From JAANXG01 sp034520625 (GTDB lineage Bacteria > Pseudomonadota > Gammaproteobacteria > Arenicellales > JAANXG01), in the NCBI GenBank assembly GCA_034520625.1, contig JAXHNI010000014.1:1-64000 (forward strand): a stretch of DNA of 64,000 nt. Reading direction: 5' to 3'. Both the position numbers and the translations under genes were made by a program. The notes beneath the pieces were generated by a model. That model worked only from the letters and a program-made list of their open reading frames with translations. It was not told the DNA's origin and made no database searches. Positions within the stretch are counted from its first letter, which is position 1; every line of letters starts with the position of its first letter. This document shows positions 14,441-25,915 of this stretch, one piece after another.

Positions 14441-15646
14441 GGTGCGGTACTCGGCGTTGATGGTGACGTAGCCGTGGGACAGGTCGCTGGTCCAGATCGA
14501 GCATGAGCCGGTGCCGAGGCCCAGGTCGATGGCGATGGTGATCTCCTCCGCCGCCATGGCGGCGGCGCCCTGCTCTTCCTTGTAGCCCGGGTCGACGCCC
14601 CCGGCGCTGACGATGGTGCAGCCGTTGACGGCGATCCCCACCCGGGCGACGTCCAGCTGCTCGACCGGGGCGCGGCCGACGGCGGCGAGAATCCGGCCCC
14701 AGTTGGCGTCGGAGGCGAACAGGGCGGTCTTCACCAGCGGCGAGTGGGCCACGGTCAGGGCGACCCGGCGGGCGTCGTCGTCGCCGGCGGCGCCGCTGAC
14801 GGCGACTTCCACGAACTTGGTGGCGCCTTCCCCGTCCCGCACCACGGCCTGGGCCAGTTCCCGGCACAGCTCATCCAGGGCGGCCTGGAAACGGGCCAGG
14901 TCATCGCCTGCGAGCGCCGGCCCCTTGCCCGTGGCCAGCAGCAAGCAGGCGTCGTTGGTGGAGGTGTCGCCGTCCACGGTGGTGCGGTTGAAGGACTGCT
15001 CCACGGCCCGGCTGAGGCAGTCCTGGAGGCCGGCTCCGGGGATCGAGGCGTCGGTGGCGACGAAGGCCAGCATGGTGGCCATGTCCGGGCAGATCATGCC
15101 CGAGCCCTTGACGATGCCCGTGAGGGTCACCGTGCCCGCATCGGTCTCGACCCGGCGCCAGGCGCCCTTGGGTACCGTGTCGGTGGTCATGATGGCCCGG
15201 GCGGCGTCCAGCCAGCCGTCCGGAGCGGCATTCGCCAGTACCGCCGGCAGGGTTTCAGCGATGCGGCCGGCGGGCAGGCGCTGGCCGATCACGCCGGTGG
15301 AGAACGGCAGCACTTCCTGTTCAGAGATGTCCGTGCAGTCCGCGAGGGCCCGGCACACGGCCCGGGCGTCGGCGAGGCCGGGCTCCCCCGTCCCGGCGTT
15401 GGCGTTGCCGCTGTTGATCACCAGCGCCCGCGGCGCGGGGCGCGCGGCCAGGTGCTCGCGGGCAACGATGACCGGCGCGGCCTGGAAGCGGTTGCGGGTG
15501 AAGCAAGCCGCGGCGCGGGTGCCCGGCTCGCACAGAAATATTACCAGGTCCTCGCGGTCCTTCCGCCGTATCCCGGCGGCGCCGGTGCCGACGGTGATGC
15601 CCGCGATCGCCGGCAGGCTGTCCGGTGCTTGGAGTCCCACCGCCAT
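14438..15646 (-). CDS. argJ: Bifunctional ornithine/glutamate N-acetyltransferase ArgJ
   Basis: A 402-residue enzyme of arginine synthesis that recycles the acetyl group from N-acetylornithine to glutamate. It is made as one chain and self-cleaves before the nucleophilic threonine in KGSGMICPDMATMLAF (residues ~179-194). Other family marks are LVINSGNANAGTG near the N-terminus and TVDGDTSTNDACLL in the beta chain. Length is normal. It follows secA by 9 nt and is likely co-transcribed. Its stop codon coincides with the truncation point of brnT. Confidence 0.95.
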   Translation of the reverse strand: MAVGLQAPDSLPAIAGITVGTGAAGIRRKDREDLVIFLCEPGTRAAACFTRNRFQAAPVIVAREHLAARPAPRALVINSGNANAGTGEPGLADARAVCRALADCTDISEQEVLPFSTGVIGQRLPAGRIAETLPAVLANAAPDGWLDAARAIMTTDTVPKGAWRRVETDAGTVTLTGIVKGSGMICPDMATMLAFVATDASIPGAGLQDCLSRAVEQSFNRTTVDGDTSTNDACLLLATGKGPALAGDDLARFQAALDELCRELAQAVVRDGEGATKFVEVAVSGAAGDDDARRVALTVAHSPLVKTALFASDANWGRILAAVGRAPVEQLDVARVGIAVNGCTIVSAGGVDPGYKEEQGAAAMAAEEITIAIDLGLGTGSCSIWTSDLSHGYVTINAEYRT

Positions 15647-15655
15647 GACGGGCCC

Positions 15656-18412
<2,757 letters not shown>

Positions 18413-18536
18413 GGGGGATTTTCCAGTGAAATGCCGGGGTTGAAAGACAAGCGAAGCTTACAAGTTTACCGTTTCTAGTGCGGTCGGGTGTAGGGGAAAA
18501 CAAGGCCCGGCGAGAAGGGCCTCTGCGTCGTGCGCT

Positions 18537-18591
18537 GTAGGTCGGGCGCGAGCCCGACTGGATACGAATGTCGGGCTCGCGCCCGACCTAC
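18537..18591. repeat. Inverted pair of REP-like elements upstream of secA
   Basis: GTAGGTCGGGCGCGAGC and on (18537-18558) faces GTCGGGCTCGCGCCCGAC plus CTAC (18570-18591) across an 11-nt spacer. The two are perfect inverted copies, so the whole unit can fold into one long hairpin. Confidence 0.75.
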
Positions 18592-18597
18592 AGTCAA

Positions 18598-18655
18598 AGG
18601 AAAAAAGGGGTCGGAGGGATTTTCCTGGGAAACTCCCTCCGACCCCTTTTTTTTC
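18598..18655. terminator. Bidirectional intrinsic terminator
   Basis: Arms AAAAAAGGGGTCGGAGGGA (18601-18619) and TCCCTCCGACCCCTTTTTT (18634-18652) form a perfect 19-bp stem with a 14-nt loop and U-runs in either direction. It should end the M23 peptidase transcript (minus strand) before secA. The core GGGGTCGGA is also found near 39372. Confidence 0.8.
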
Positions 18656-18682
18656 CTCCGTCCCCTTTTTGCATTTTTGCCC

Positions 18683-19768
18683 CTAGCTGGAGGCGTTCAG
18701 GTGGTCGTGGGGATTGATGGTCTTGCCGTTCTGGATCACTTCGAAGTGGACGTGGCTGCCCGTGGAACGCCCGGTGCTGCCCACCAGCGCCACGGTGTCG
18801 CCCTTGGTGACCCGGTCGCCCACCTTGGCGATCAGCTCCTTGGCGTGGGCGTAGCGGGTTTCGTAGCCGTTGCCGTGGTTGATCTCCACTATCAGGCCAT
18901 AGCCCGACTTGCGCCCGGAGAACGACACCACGCCGTCCGCCATGGCGCGGATCTCGGAGCCCGAGCGGGCGGCGATGTCCACGCCTTCGTGAAACGCCTT
19001 GCGGCCGGTGAACGGGTCGGTGCGGTGGCCGTAGGCGGAGCTCAGCCAGCCGCTGGAAGTGGGCCAGCCCTGGGGAAACTGTTTTTCGTGGAGCTCGCGG
19101 TCCCTCAGCAGCGCCTCCAGGACGCTCAGCTCGTTTTCCTTGTCCCGCAGCGCGATCTCGATGAGCTGCAGGGTCTCGCTGAACTTCGTCGACTGCGCGC
19201 CTTCCCAGGGGCCCGCCGGCTCCGGACCGCCGATGGCGGGCAGGTTGTCGAAACTGAACTCCTCGCGGTCCAGGCCGGCCATGTCCGTCAGGCGCTGGCC
19301 AAGGGCGTTCAGGCGCGAGACGTGGGCCTGGACCTGGCCCAGCCGCTGGCCCAGGCTGTCGATATGGTCGCTGAGACGGCGCCGGGATTCGTGCAGCATC
19401 TGGCGCTGCTCGTTCAGGGACAGCCGCAGCGCTTCCACTTTTTCGGTGCCGGGGGTCACGATCTTGTAGACGATGCCATCGCCGCTGTCACCGCCGGCGG
19501 CCATCGACGGATGGGTCCCCGGATTCGAAGCTCGAGGCTCCGGCGCCGCCGCGACGGACCAGCTGATGGCATCGGAAAAAATGGTGTCGGGAAGGAGCTC
19601 CGCGACGGTGGCCGGGCTCGCTTGGCGCTCGCCGAAGCTGTACCCGAGGTAGGCGCCTCCGGCCCCTATGGTGCCCAGCACCATCGCCGCGACGATGCCC
19701 ACCAGTGTGGGCCGGAGTCTGAGATTCCGGCTGGGACCCGAACCGCTGGGAAGGAATATGACTTGCAT
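18683..19768 (-). CDS. M23 (LytM-type) peptidase, membrane-anchored murein hydrolase or activator
   Basis: A 361-residue protein. A membrane anchor (residues ~20-45) is followed by a coiled coil (~125-170, rich in LRLSLNEQRQMLHES) and a C-terminal M23 domain. The zinc ligands are present in FHEGVDIA and GSHVHFEV, so it is probably catalytically active rather than a mere EnvC-like activator. It is the usual neighbour upstream of secA in this group. The start at 19768 (MQVIF) is chosen over 19804, because family members begin there and the longer start would overlap the divergent dciA start codon. Confidence 0.85.
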   Translation of the reverse strand: MQVIFLPSGSGPSRNLRLRPTLVGIVAAMVLGTIGAGGAYLGYSFGERQASPATVAELLPDTIFSDAISWSVAAAPEPRASNPGTHPSMAAGGDSGDGIVYKIVTPGTEKVEALRLSLNEQRQMLHESRRRLSDHIDSLGQRLGQVQAHVSRLNALGQRLTDMAGLDREEFSFDNLPAIGGPEPAGPWEGAQSTKFSETLQLIEIALRDKENELSVLEALLRDRELHEKQFPQGWPTSSGWLSSAYGHRTDPFTGRKAFHEGVDIAARSGSEIRAMADGVVSFSGRKSGYGLIVEINHGNGYETRYAHAKELIAKVGDRVTKGDTVALVGSTGRSTGSHVHFEVIQNGKTINPHDHLNASS

Positions 19769-19802
19769 TGCCTGCCTCAATCGTTTACCAATATCCGGCA
19801 TC

Positions 19803-20216
19803 ATGACGCGCGCCGGCCGGACAAATTCATTTACGTCAGTTGCTCAATCCCTGCATCGGTCCCGGAATCCGGTTCTTGAAGAAGCCGTCAACCGGCAACG
19901 GGCGCTGACACCGCTGCTCACGGCATGGAACGAGGCCGTCTCCCGGCCGTTATGCCGTCACGCTCATCCGGTTTCCCTGCAAAACGGAGTGTTGACCGTC
20001 CATGCGGAATCCCCCGTCTGGGCCAATCTCCTCCGGAACACGGAGCAATCCATTGTTTCGGCCCTCAGGGACTCGGGTCTGTCCGAGACCCGATGCCTGC
20101 GTATCCGGATTGCTCCACCGAATCCCGCTCGAAACGCCCCCACGGCGGTCGATGAAAGGGATGACAGTCCGGAGTTTAGACGCCTGTTCGCCCAGTTGCG
20201 CCGGGCGTTGGACTGA
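19803..20216 (+). CDS. dciA: DciA-like DUF721 protein (helicase-loader family)
   Basis: A 137-residue DUF721 protein: helix LTPLLTAWNEAVSRPLCRHA, the strand NGVLTVHAESPVWANLLR, then SIVSALRDSGL. DciA is the ancestral loader of the replicative helicase DnaB in bacteria without DnaC. Position between the M23 peptidase and lpxC is conserved in gammaproteobacteria. The ATG at 19803 is the only ATG close to the conserved region; its ribosome site is weak. It is divergent from the peptidase gene and converges on lpxC, 24 nt apart. Confidence 0.8.
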   Translation: MTRAGRTNSFTSVAQSLHRSRNPVLEEAVNRQRALTPLLTAWNEAVSRPLCRHAHPVSLQNGVLTVHAESPVWANLLRNTEQSIVSALRDSGLSETRCLRIRIAPPNPARNAPTAVDERDDSPEFRRLFAQLRRALD

Positions 20217-20228
20217 ACGCCGAGTCCA

Positions 20229-20245
20229 CCTGACCGGAGGTCAGG
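20229..20245. terminator. Short hairpin between convergent dciA and lpxC
   Basis: CCTGACCGGAGGTCAGG is a 7-bp stem with a 3-nt loop that includes the lpxC stop codon. There is no U-run, so terminator function is uncertain. Confidence 0.3.
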
Positions 20246-21155
20246 CCGACGCCGTCAACGGGTGCATGAAGGCGAGCGGCGCATCCCTGGCGTCCTCGAA
20301 CGACACCAGCTCCCAGGCGTCCTCCGCCGCCAACAAGGCACGCAGAATTTCGTTGTTCAGGGCGTGACCCGACTTGTGGGCGCTGAACGCGCCGATCAGC
20401 GGGTGGCCCAGCAGGTAAAGATCACCAATGGCATCGAGGATCTTGTGCTTGACGAACTCGTCGTCGTACCGGAGCCCGTCCTCGTTCAGGATGTGGTACG
20501 AATCCATGACGATGGCGTTGTCCAGACTGCCCCCCCGGGCCAGTCCCACCTTGCGCAGCGCCTCGACATCGTGCATGAAGCCGAACGTCCGGGCGCGACT
20601 CACCTCCTTGACGAATGAGGTGGTGGAGAAATCGATGGTGGCGCGCTGGAGGGAGTGACTGAAGATGGGGTGGTTGAACTCGATGCCGAAGGAGACTTCA
20701 AAACCGTTCATCGGGTCGAAGCGCGCCCATTTGTCCCCCTCTTCGAGGACCACGGGCTGCTTGATCCTGATGAATTGTTTCGCCGCCGGCTGCTCCTCGA
20801 TGCCCGCCGACTGGATCAGGAACACGAACGGGCCCGCGCTGCCGTCCATGATCGGCACTTCCGGAGCGGTGAGGTCCACGTAGGCATTATCGACGCCGAG
20901 GCCCGCGAACGCGGACATCAGGTGCTCGACCGTGGATATCCATATGTCGCCCTTGCGCAGCGTGGTGGACAAACGCGTGTCGCCCACATTTTCGCAGCAC
21001 GCGGGAACATCCACGGGCGGGTCCAGGTCGACCCGGCGAAACACGATGCCGGTGTTCGGTGCTGCCGGCCTCAGTGTCAGATAGACTTTTTCGCCAGTAT
21101 GAAGCCCAACTCCGGTGGCCCGAATTACGTTTTTTAGAGTTCTTTGTCGAATCAT
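20241..21155 (-). CDS. lpxC: UDP-3-O-acyl-N-acetylglucosamine deacetylase LpxC
   Basis: A 304-residue zinc enzyme for the committed step of lipid A synthesis. Zinc and catalytic residues are seen in STVEHLMSAFAGLG, HKILDAIGDLYLLGHPL and HKSGHALNN. Size equals E. coli LpxC (305). The ATG at 21155 (MIRQRTLKN) is chosen because it matches the family start and has GAAGG upstream; an ATG at 21215 adds 20 unrelated residues. It closes the dcw cluster after ftsZ, with a 267-nt gap that may hold its own promoter. Confidence 0.97.
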   Translation of the reverse strand: MIRQRTLKNVIRATGVGLHTGEKVYLTLRPAAPNTGIVFRRVDLDPPVDVPACCENVGDTRLSTTLRKGDIWISTVEHLMSAFAGLGVDNAYVDLTAPEVPIMDGSAGPFVFLIQSAGIEEQPAAKQFIRIKQPVVLEEGDKWARFDPMNGFEVSFGIEFNHPIFSHSLQRATIDFSTTSFVKEVSRARTFGFMHDVEALRKVGLARGGSLDNAIVMDSYHILNEDGLRYDDEFVKHKILDAIGDLYLLGHPLIGAFSAHKSGHALNNEILRALLAAEDAWELVSFEDARDAPLAFMHPLTASA

Positions 21156-21422
21156 GAAGCCTTCAGATGGCCTTTCTTGTGCTAATGGTGTTGATTTACT
21201 GACGTACGCAGCCATCCGACCGCGCGCCGGTTCTGATTACAGCCCGGTATCGTCTCCCCAAGTCCGGGAAATCGTACACGATTACCCATCACGAATCCAC
21301 ACCGCGCGCGCAGATGCCGCGTCCGGCCCATCGCGGACGCCGCCGCCGCGCGGACGGACCTTCCGCACCGCCTCCGTATCGTGCAACACGGCCGTCATGG
21401 CCACGCCGTTGCCGCCCACAGC

Positions 21423-22694
21423 CTAGTCCGCCTGCTTGCGCAGAAACGCCGGGATATCCAGGTATTCCATGCTCTTGTCGTCGCCGGCGGCCGGCATTTC
21501 CCGGTTACCGCGCCGGTGCCGGATCACGGTCGGGGCGTCGAAATCCTCGTAGTTGACGGCCTTGGGCACGGCCTCGACCACGCGTTCCTCGCGCCGCCTG
21601 GGCTCCTCCTCGCGCTGCCTGGACTCCTCCTCCTGCCGCTGGTACATCTCGCCGCCGATGCCGGTGGCAACCATGGTGACCCGCAGATCGCCCTTCATCT
21701 CGGGGTCGAGCACGGTGCCGATCACCACGGTGGCGTCGTCGGAGGCGAACTCGCGCACCACGTTGCCGACTTCCTCGAACTCACCGATGGCCATGTCCAG
21801 GCCCGCGGTGACGTTCACCAGCAGGCCCCGGGCGCCGGCGATATTGGTGTCCTCCAGCAGGGGACTGGACACCGCATTGCGCGCCGCATCGATGGCCCGG
21901 TCCACGCCGCTGGCGGTGGCGGAGCCCATCATCGCCATGCCCATCTCCGACATCACTGTTCGCACGTCGGCGAAGTCGACGTTGATCAGTCCCGGCCGGG
22001 TGATCAGCTCCGAGATGCCCTGCACGGCATTAAGCAGCACCTGGTTGGCGCGGGCGAACGCGTCAAGCAGGGTCGCCTGCTTGCCCATGACCTCCAGTAC
22101 CCGCTCGTTGGGGATGGTGATCAGGGAATCGACGTGCTCGGACAGCTCCCGGATGCCGTGCTCGGCGACGCGCGCCCGCTTGGCGCCCTCGAAGGGAAAC
22201 GGCTTGGTGACCACCGCCACCGCCAGCGCGCCCTGCTCGCGGGCCACCTGGGCCACGATCGGGGCAGCCCCGGTGCCGGTGCCGCCGCCCATGCCGGCGG
22301 TGATGAACACCATGTCCGCCCCCGCCAGCGCCTCGGCGATGCGTTCCCGGTCCTCCATGGCCGCCTGCCGCCCGACGTCCGGGCTGGACCCGGCGCCGAG
22401 GCCCTTGGTGAGATTGCCGCCGATCTGCAGCAGCACGTTGGCCCGGGACCGGTTCAGGGTCTGCACGTCCGTGTTGGTGCTGATGAACTCGACGCCTTCG
22501 ATGTGCGCGTCGATCATGTGGTCCACGGCGTTGCCGCCGCCGCCGCCGACGCCGATCACCTTGATCTGCGCCTGCTGGCCGACGGTATCGAGGACCTCGA
22601 ACATCGGCTTGTTCTCAGACTGAAACTGGACAGGATTGCCGGAATCGCTGTGAAAGTCGACGGTATACTGATTTTCGCGCTCGTAATGTGCCAT
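21423..22694 (-). CDS. ftsZ: Cell division GTPase FtsZ, with a 30-residue N-terminal extension
   Basis: A 423-residue tubulin homologue that forms the division ring. The GTP-binding GGGTGTGAAP signature, the N-terminal VIGVGGGGGNAV and the C-terminal tail DIPAFLRKQ (binding FtsA/ZipA) are all present. Most FtsZ proteins begin close to the MFEVLDT found here at residue 31. The upstream ATG at 22694 has a good GAGGT ribosome site and the ATG at 22604 does not, so the longer form with an acidic, unstructured-looking N-terminus is probably made. It follows ftsA by 15 nt. Confidence 0.95.
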   Translation of the reverse strand: MAHYERENQYTVDFHSDSGNPVQFQSENKPMFEVLDTVGQQAQIKVIGVGGGGGNAVDHMIDAHIEGVEFISTNTDVQTLNRSRANVLLQIGGNLTKGLGAGSSPDVGRQAAMEDRERIAEALAGADMVFITAGMGGGTGTGAAPIVAQVAREQGALAVAVVTKPFPFEGAKRARVAEHGIRELSEHVDSLITIPNERVLEVMGKQATLLDAFARANQVLLNAVQGISELITRPGLINVDFADVRTVMSEMGMAMMGSATASGVDRAIDAARNAVSSPLLEDTNIAGARGLLVNVTAGLDMAIGEFEEVGNVVREFASDDATVVIGTVLDPEMKGDLRVTMVATGIGGEMYQRQEEESRQREEEPRRREERVVEAVPKAVNYEDFDAPTVIRHRRGNREMPAAGDDKSMEYLDIPAFLRKQAD

Positions 22695-22709
22695 TTCGTT
22701 GACCTCGCG

Positions 22710-23951
22710 TTAAAAACTGCCTTGGAACCAACTTTTCATTCGTTGGTATACGGAACTGATGGAAAGACTTTCCCGGGGCTTTTGCCGTTCGCGCGCCCCG
22801 CCCTGGTTGAGCTGACCGAACTGGATCAACCCCACTCCTGTTGAATAAATCGGATTCTTCACGACCTCGCTCAGGCCGGCGATGTGGGACGGCATCCCGA
22901 GGCGAACCGGCACGTGGAACACTTCCTCGGCCAGCTCGATGATGCCGTCCATTTTCGAAGTGCCGCCGGTCAGGACGATTCCCGATCCGATCAGCTCCTC
23001 GAAGCCGCTGCGGCGCAGCTCGCCCTTGACCAGCTCGAACAGCTCCTCGACCCGGGGCTCGATGACCTCCGCCAGTGTCTGGCGCGCCAGCCTCCGCGGC
23101 GGGCGGTCCCCCACACTGGGGGCCTCGATGGTCTCGTCGGAATGGGCGAGCTGGATCAGGGCGCAGCCGTATTTCTTCTTGATGTCCTCCGCTGCCTGGG
23201 TGGGGGTGCGCAGCGCCACCGCGATGTCGTTGGTGACCTGGTCGCCGGCGATGGGAATCACCGCCGTGTGCCGGATCGCGCCCTCGGTGAATATCGCGAT
23301 GTCCGTGGTGCCGCCGCCGATATCCACCAGGCAGACGCCGAGGTCGCGCTCGTCCTCGGTGAGGACCGCCTGGCTGGAGGCGAGCTGCTCGAGGGTGATG
23401 TCGTCCACCTCCAGGCCGCAGCGCCGGATGCACTTGATGATGTTCTGGGCGGCGCTCACCGCACCGGTGATGATGTGGACCTTGGCCTCGAGCCGGACCC
23501 CGCTCATGCCGATGGGCTCGCGGATGCCCTCCTGCCCGTCGATGACGAACTCCTGGGGCAGGATGTGCAGCACCTTCTGGTCGTTGGGGATGGCCATGGC
23601 CCGGGCGGCCTCGATCACCCGTTCGATGTCGCCCTGGCGCACCTCCTGTTCCCGGATGGCGACCACGCCGTGGGAGTTGAAGCTGCCGATGTGGGCGCCG
23701 GCGATCCCCGCGTAGACGGAGTAGATCTGGCAGCCGGCCATGAGCTCGGCCTCCTCCACCGCCCGCTGGATGGACTGGACCGTGGACTCGATGTTGGCCA
23801 CCACGCCCTTGCGCATGCCCCGGGCGACATGGTGGCCAACGCCGATGATCTCGATCTCGCCGGCGGGATTGATTTCGCCCACGATGGCCAGAACCTTGGA
23901 GGTTCCGATATCCAGGCCGACTATCAATCTTTCTTCGACTTTCTTTGACAT
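22710..23951 (-). CDS. ftsA: Cell division protein FtsA
   Basis: A 413-residue actin-like protein that tethers FtsZ to the membrane and recruits later division proteins. Actin-fold phosphate loops are seen at IVGLDIGTSKV (residues ~10-20) and LVDIGGGTTDIAIF (~205-218). The C-terminal SVYQRMKSWFQGSF is the amphipathic membrane-targeting helix. The ATG at 23951 (MSKKVEE) is the family start; the open frame continues upstream through ftsQ in another register. It lies between ftsQ and ftsZ. Confidence 0.96.
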   Translation of the reverse strand: MSKKVEERLIVGLDIGTSKVLAIVGEINPAGEIEIIGVGHHVARGMRKGVVANIESTVQSIQRAVEEAELMAGCQIYSVYAGIAGAHIGSFNSHGVVAIREQEVRQGDIERVIEAARAMAIPNDQKVLHILPQEFVIDGQEGIREPIGMSGVRLEAKVHIITGAVSAAQNIIKCIRRCGLEVDDITLEQLASSQAVLTEDERDLGVCLVDIGGGTTDIAIFTEGAIRHTAVIPIAGDQVTNDIAVALRTPTQAAEDIKKKYGCALIQLAHSDETIEAPSVGDRPPRRLARQTLAEVIEPRVEELFELVKGELRRSGFEELIGSGIVLTGGTSKMDGIIELAEEVFHVPVRLGMPSHIAGLSEVVKNPIYSTGVGLIQFGQLNQGGARERQKPRESLSISSVYQRMKSWFQGSF

Positions 23952-23977
23952 TGTCGTTATCTCAGGCTTTGCGTCCG

Positions 23978-24766
23978 CTAGGAATTCATGGCTTGGTTGA
24001 GGCGCAGGGCGATTCCGTTGGGATACCGCGCGTCGACGTGGTCGATCCGCGTCGCCTTCTCCGACGGCAGGGACCGGTACGCCTCGATGAAGCGCCCGAA
24101 CCGGTCCGGCACACCGTCGCGCCCCAGGGCGACGCTGAATATGGCGCCCGTCCCCGCCCGGGCCACCACCGCATACCAGGCCCGCCGGTCGTTCAGGGTC
24201 AGGGCCTTGAGCTGCAGACCCGCGTCTTCCAGTCCGGCGGCCCATTGGTGAGCGCGCCGAAGCACGTCCTCGGCGCTGCCCTCGGGGCCCGCCAGGCGCA
24301 GCAGGTCGGCCTGGTCCGGGGCGGACATCTCCACCACCTGCCCGCGGTCGTTGAGCCAGGCATTGTTGCCCCAGCGCGCCACGAGCCGGTGCTTCTCGAC
24401 CGTGACCCGCAGGCTGTCCGGCCAGACTCGCCGGACCCGGGCGCGCCGCACCCAGTCCAGGGATTCGGCGGCCCCCTCGACGTCGTCCAGGTCGATGCCG
24501 AAGAAGTTGCCGTCCACCGCTTCGGCCACTGTCTCGCGCAGCACCTCGTGCTCGCGGTCGTCGAACTCACCCGCCACGATCAGCTCACGGATGGGGAACG
24601 CCGCGGGGTCCATCAACCGGTCCGCCAGCAGCCCGACCGCCGCCAGCAGCACCAGGCCCGCCATCGCCCAGCCCAGGGTCACGCTGCGGATGCGGCGGCG
24701 TATGGCGGCCTTTCGCCGCTTGTGCAGTTTTTCCAGCGCTCTGACCTGGCGTGCTTTAGCGGTCAT
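23978..24766 (-). CDS. ftsQ: Cell division protein FtsQ
   Basis: A 262-residue bitopic protein of the divisome FtsQLB subcomplex. A basic cytoplasmic N-terminus and one membrane helix (residues ~30-50) are followed by the POTRA domain (FPIRELIVAGEFDDREHEVL onward to ~135) and the beta domain. The length is normal. It follows ddlB, but a 237-nt spacer with three REP-like palindromes separates them, where most dcw clusters are tightly packed. Confidence 0.92.
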   Translation of the reverse strand: MTAKARQVRALEKLHKRRKAAIRRRIRSVTLGWAMAGLVLLAAVGLLADRLMDPAAFPIRELIVAGEFDDREHEVLRETVAEAVDGNFFGIDLDDVEGAAESLDWVRRARVRRVWPDSLRVTVEKHRLVARWGNNAWLNDRGQVVEMSAPDQADLLRLAGPEGSAEDVLRRAHQWAAGLEDAGLQLKALTLNDRRAWYAVVARAGTGAIFSVALGRDGVPDRFGRFIEAYRSLPSEKATRIDHVDARYPNGIALRLNQAMNS

Positions 24767-24818
24767 GCGGCCTCCCGGCGGGGTGCGCCGGTGGGGGTAA
24801 CGGCGACGGCGATCCCGG

Positions 24819-24978
24819 TGCCTCCGAACGAATTGTCAGGCTTGCGCCTGACCTACAGGGTGCCGGGGCTGGACGGGTCCGAACGCCGCCTGTAGGTCGG
24901 GCGCAAGCCCGACATCGTTCCGTCGGCAGTCTCGGTGCCTTCGAACGGATTGTCAGGCTTGCGCCTGACCTACAGGGT
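24819..24978. repeat. Three REP-like palindromes between ddlB and ftsQ
   Basis: Units lie at 24835-24856, 24892-24913 and 24952-24973; the middle one is inverted relative to its flanks. The outer two sit within a near-identical direct repeat of about 44 nt (24819-24862 and 24935-24978, sharing GGTGCCT, CGAACG and ATTGTCAGGC), so one was copied with its flanks. The insertion opens a gap in an otherwise compact operon. Confidence 0.8.
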
Positions 24979-25003
24979 GTCGGGAATGAGATCGTGCTTG
25001 CCG

Positions 25004-25915
25004 TCATAGCGACGTCTCCAGGATCTTCACCACGAGCTCGGGAAAGGTCATGCCCGCCGTGCGCGCCGACAGGGGAACCAGGCTGTGGTCGGTCATGCCG
25101 GGGATGGTGTTCGCTTCCAGCAGCCAGGGATTCATCTGCTCGTCCAGCATCAGGTCCACCCGGCCCCAGCCGCTGCAGTCCAGGGCCCGGAACGCTTCCA
25201 GGGACAGCTGCTTGAGCTCGCTCTCGAGGCCCTCGTCCAGCCCGCTCGGGCAGTGGTACAGGGTGGTCTCGGCCTGGTACTTGGCTTCGTAGTCGTAGAA
25301 GGTCCGGGGCGTTTCCAGCCGGATGGGCGGCAGCACCTCGTCCCGCAGGATGGAGATGGTGATCTCCGGGCCACCGATGAACGTCTCGGCCAGCACCGGC
25401 CCGCCGAACTTCGCCGCCGTCCCGAAGGCCTCGCGAAGCTGCCCCGCGGTCTCCACCTTGGTCACCCCGATGCTCGATCCCTCTCCCCCCGGCTTCACGA
25501 ACAGCGGCAGCTCGTGATGCACCAGAACATCGGGCAGCTCGGCTTCGTCGCGGATGACGGCGTACTTCGGGACCGGCAGGCCCAGGCTGGTCCAGACCTG
25601 CTTGGTGCGCAGCTTGTCCATGGCCAGCGCCGAGCCGAGCACCCCGCTCCCGGTGTAGGGCAGGCCGACGGTCTCCAGGGCACCCTGGACCACGCCGTCC
25701 TCGCCCCAGGGGCCGTGCAGGACGTTGAACACCCGGTCGGCCTTCACGCGCTTCAGCTCGTCCATCACATCCCGGCCCGCGTCGATGGCCACGGCATCGA
25801 TCCCGGCCTGCAACAGTCCTTCGAGCACCATGGCCCCGCTCCTCAGGGACACTTCGCGCTCGGCGGACGGGCCGCCCATCAGTACCGCGACTTTCCCGAA
25901 TTCCCGCGCGTTCAC
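25004..25915 (-). CDS. ddlB: D-alanine--D-alanine ligase
   Basis: A 303-residue ATP-grasp ligase making the D-Ala-D-Ala dipeptide for MurF. It starts GKVAVLMGGPSAEREVSLRSG and has the ATP-grasp pieces LPLFVKPGGEGSSIGVTKV and WGRVDLMLDE, ending with the metal ligands in LLEANTIPGMTDHSLVP. Size matches DdlB (306 in E. coli). It overlaps the murB stop by 4 nt (25912-25915), consistent with translational coupling. Confidence 0.96.
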   Translation of the reverse strand: MNAREFGKVAVLMGGPSAEREVSLRSGAMVLEGLLQAGIDAVAIDAGRDVMDELKRVKADRVFNVLHGPWGEDGVVQGALETVGLPYTGSGVLGSALAMDKLRTKQVWTSLGLPVPKYAVIRDEAELPDVLVHHELPLFVKPGGEGSSIGVTKVETAGQLREAFGTAAKFGGPVLAETFIGGPEITISILRDEVLPPIRLETPRTFYDYEAKYQAETTLYHCPSGLDEGLESELKQLSLEAFRALDCSGWGRVDLMLDEQMNPWLLEANTIPGMTDHSLVPLSARTAGMTFPELVVKILETSL

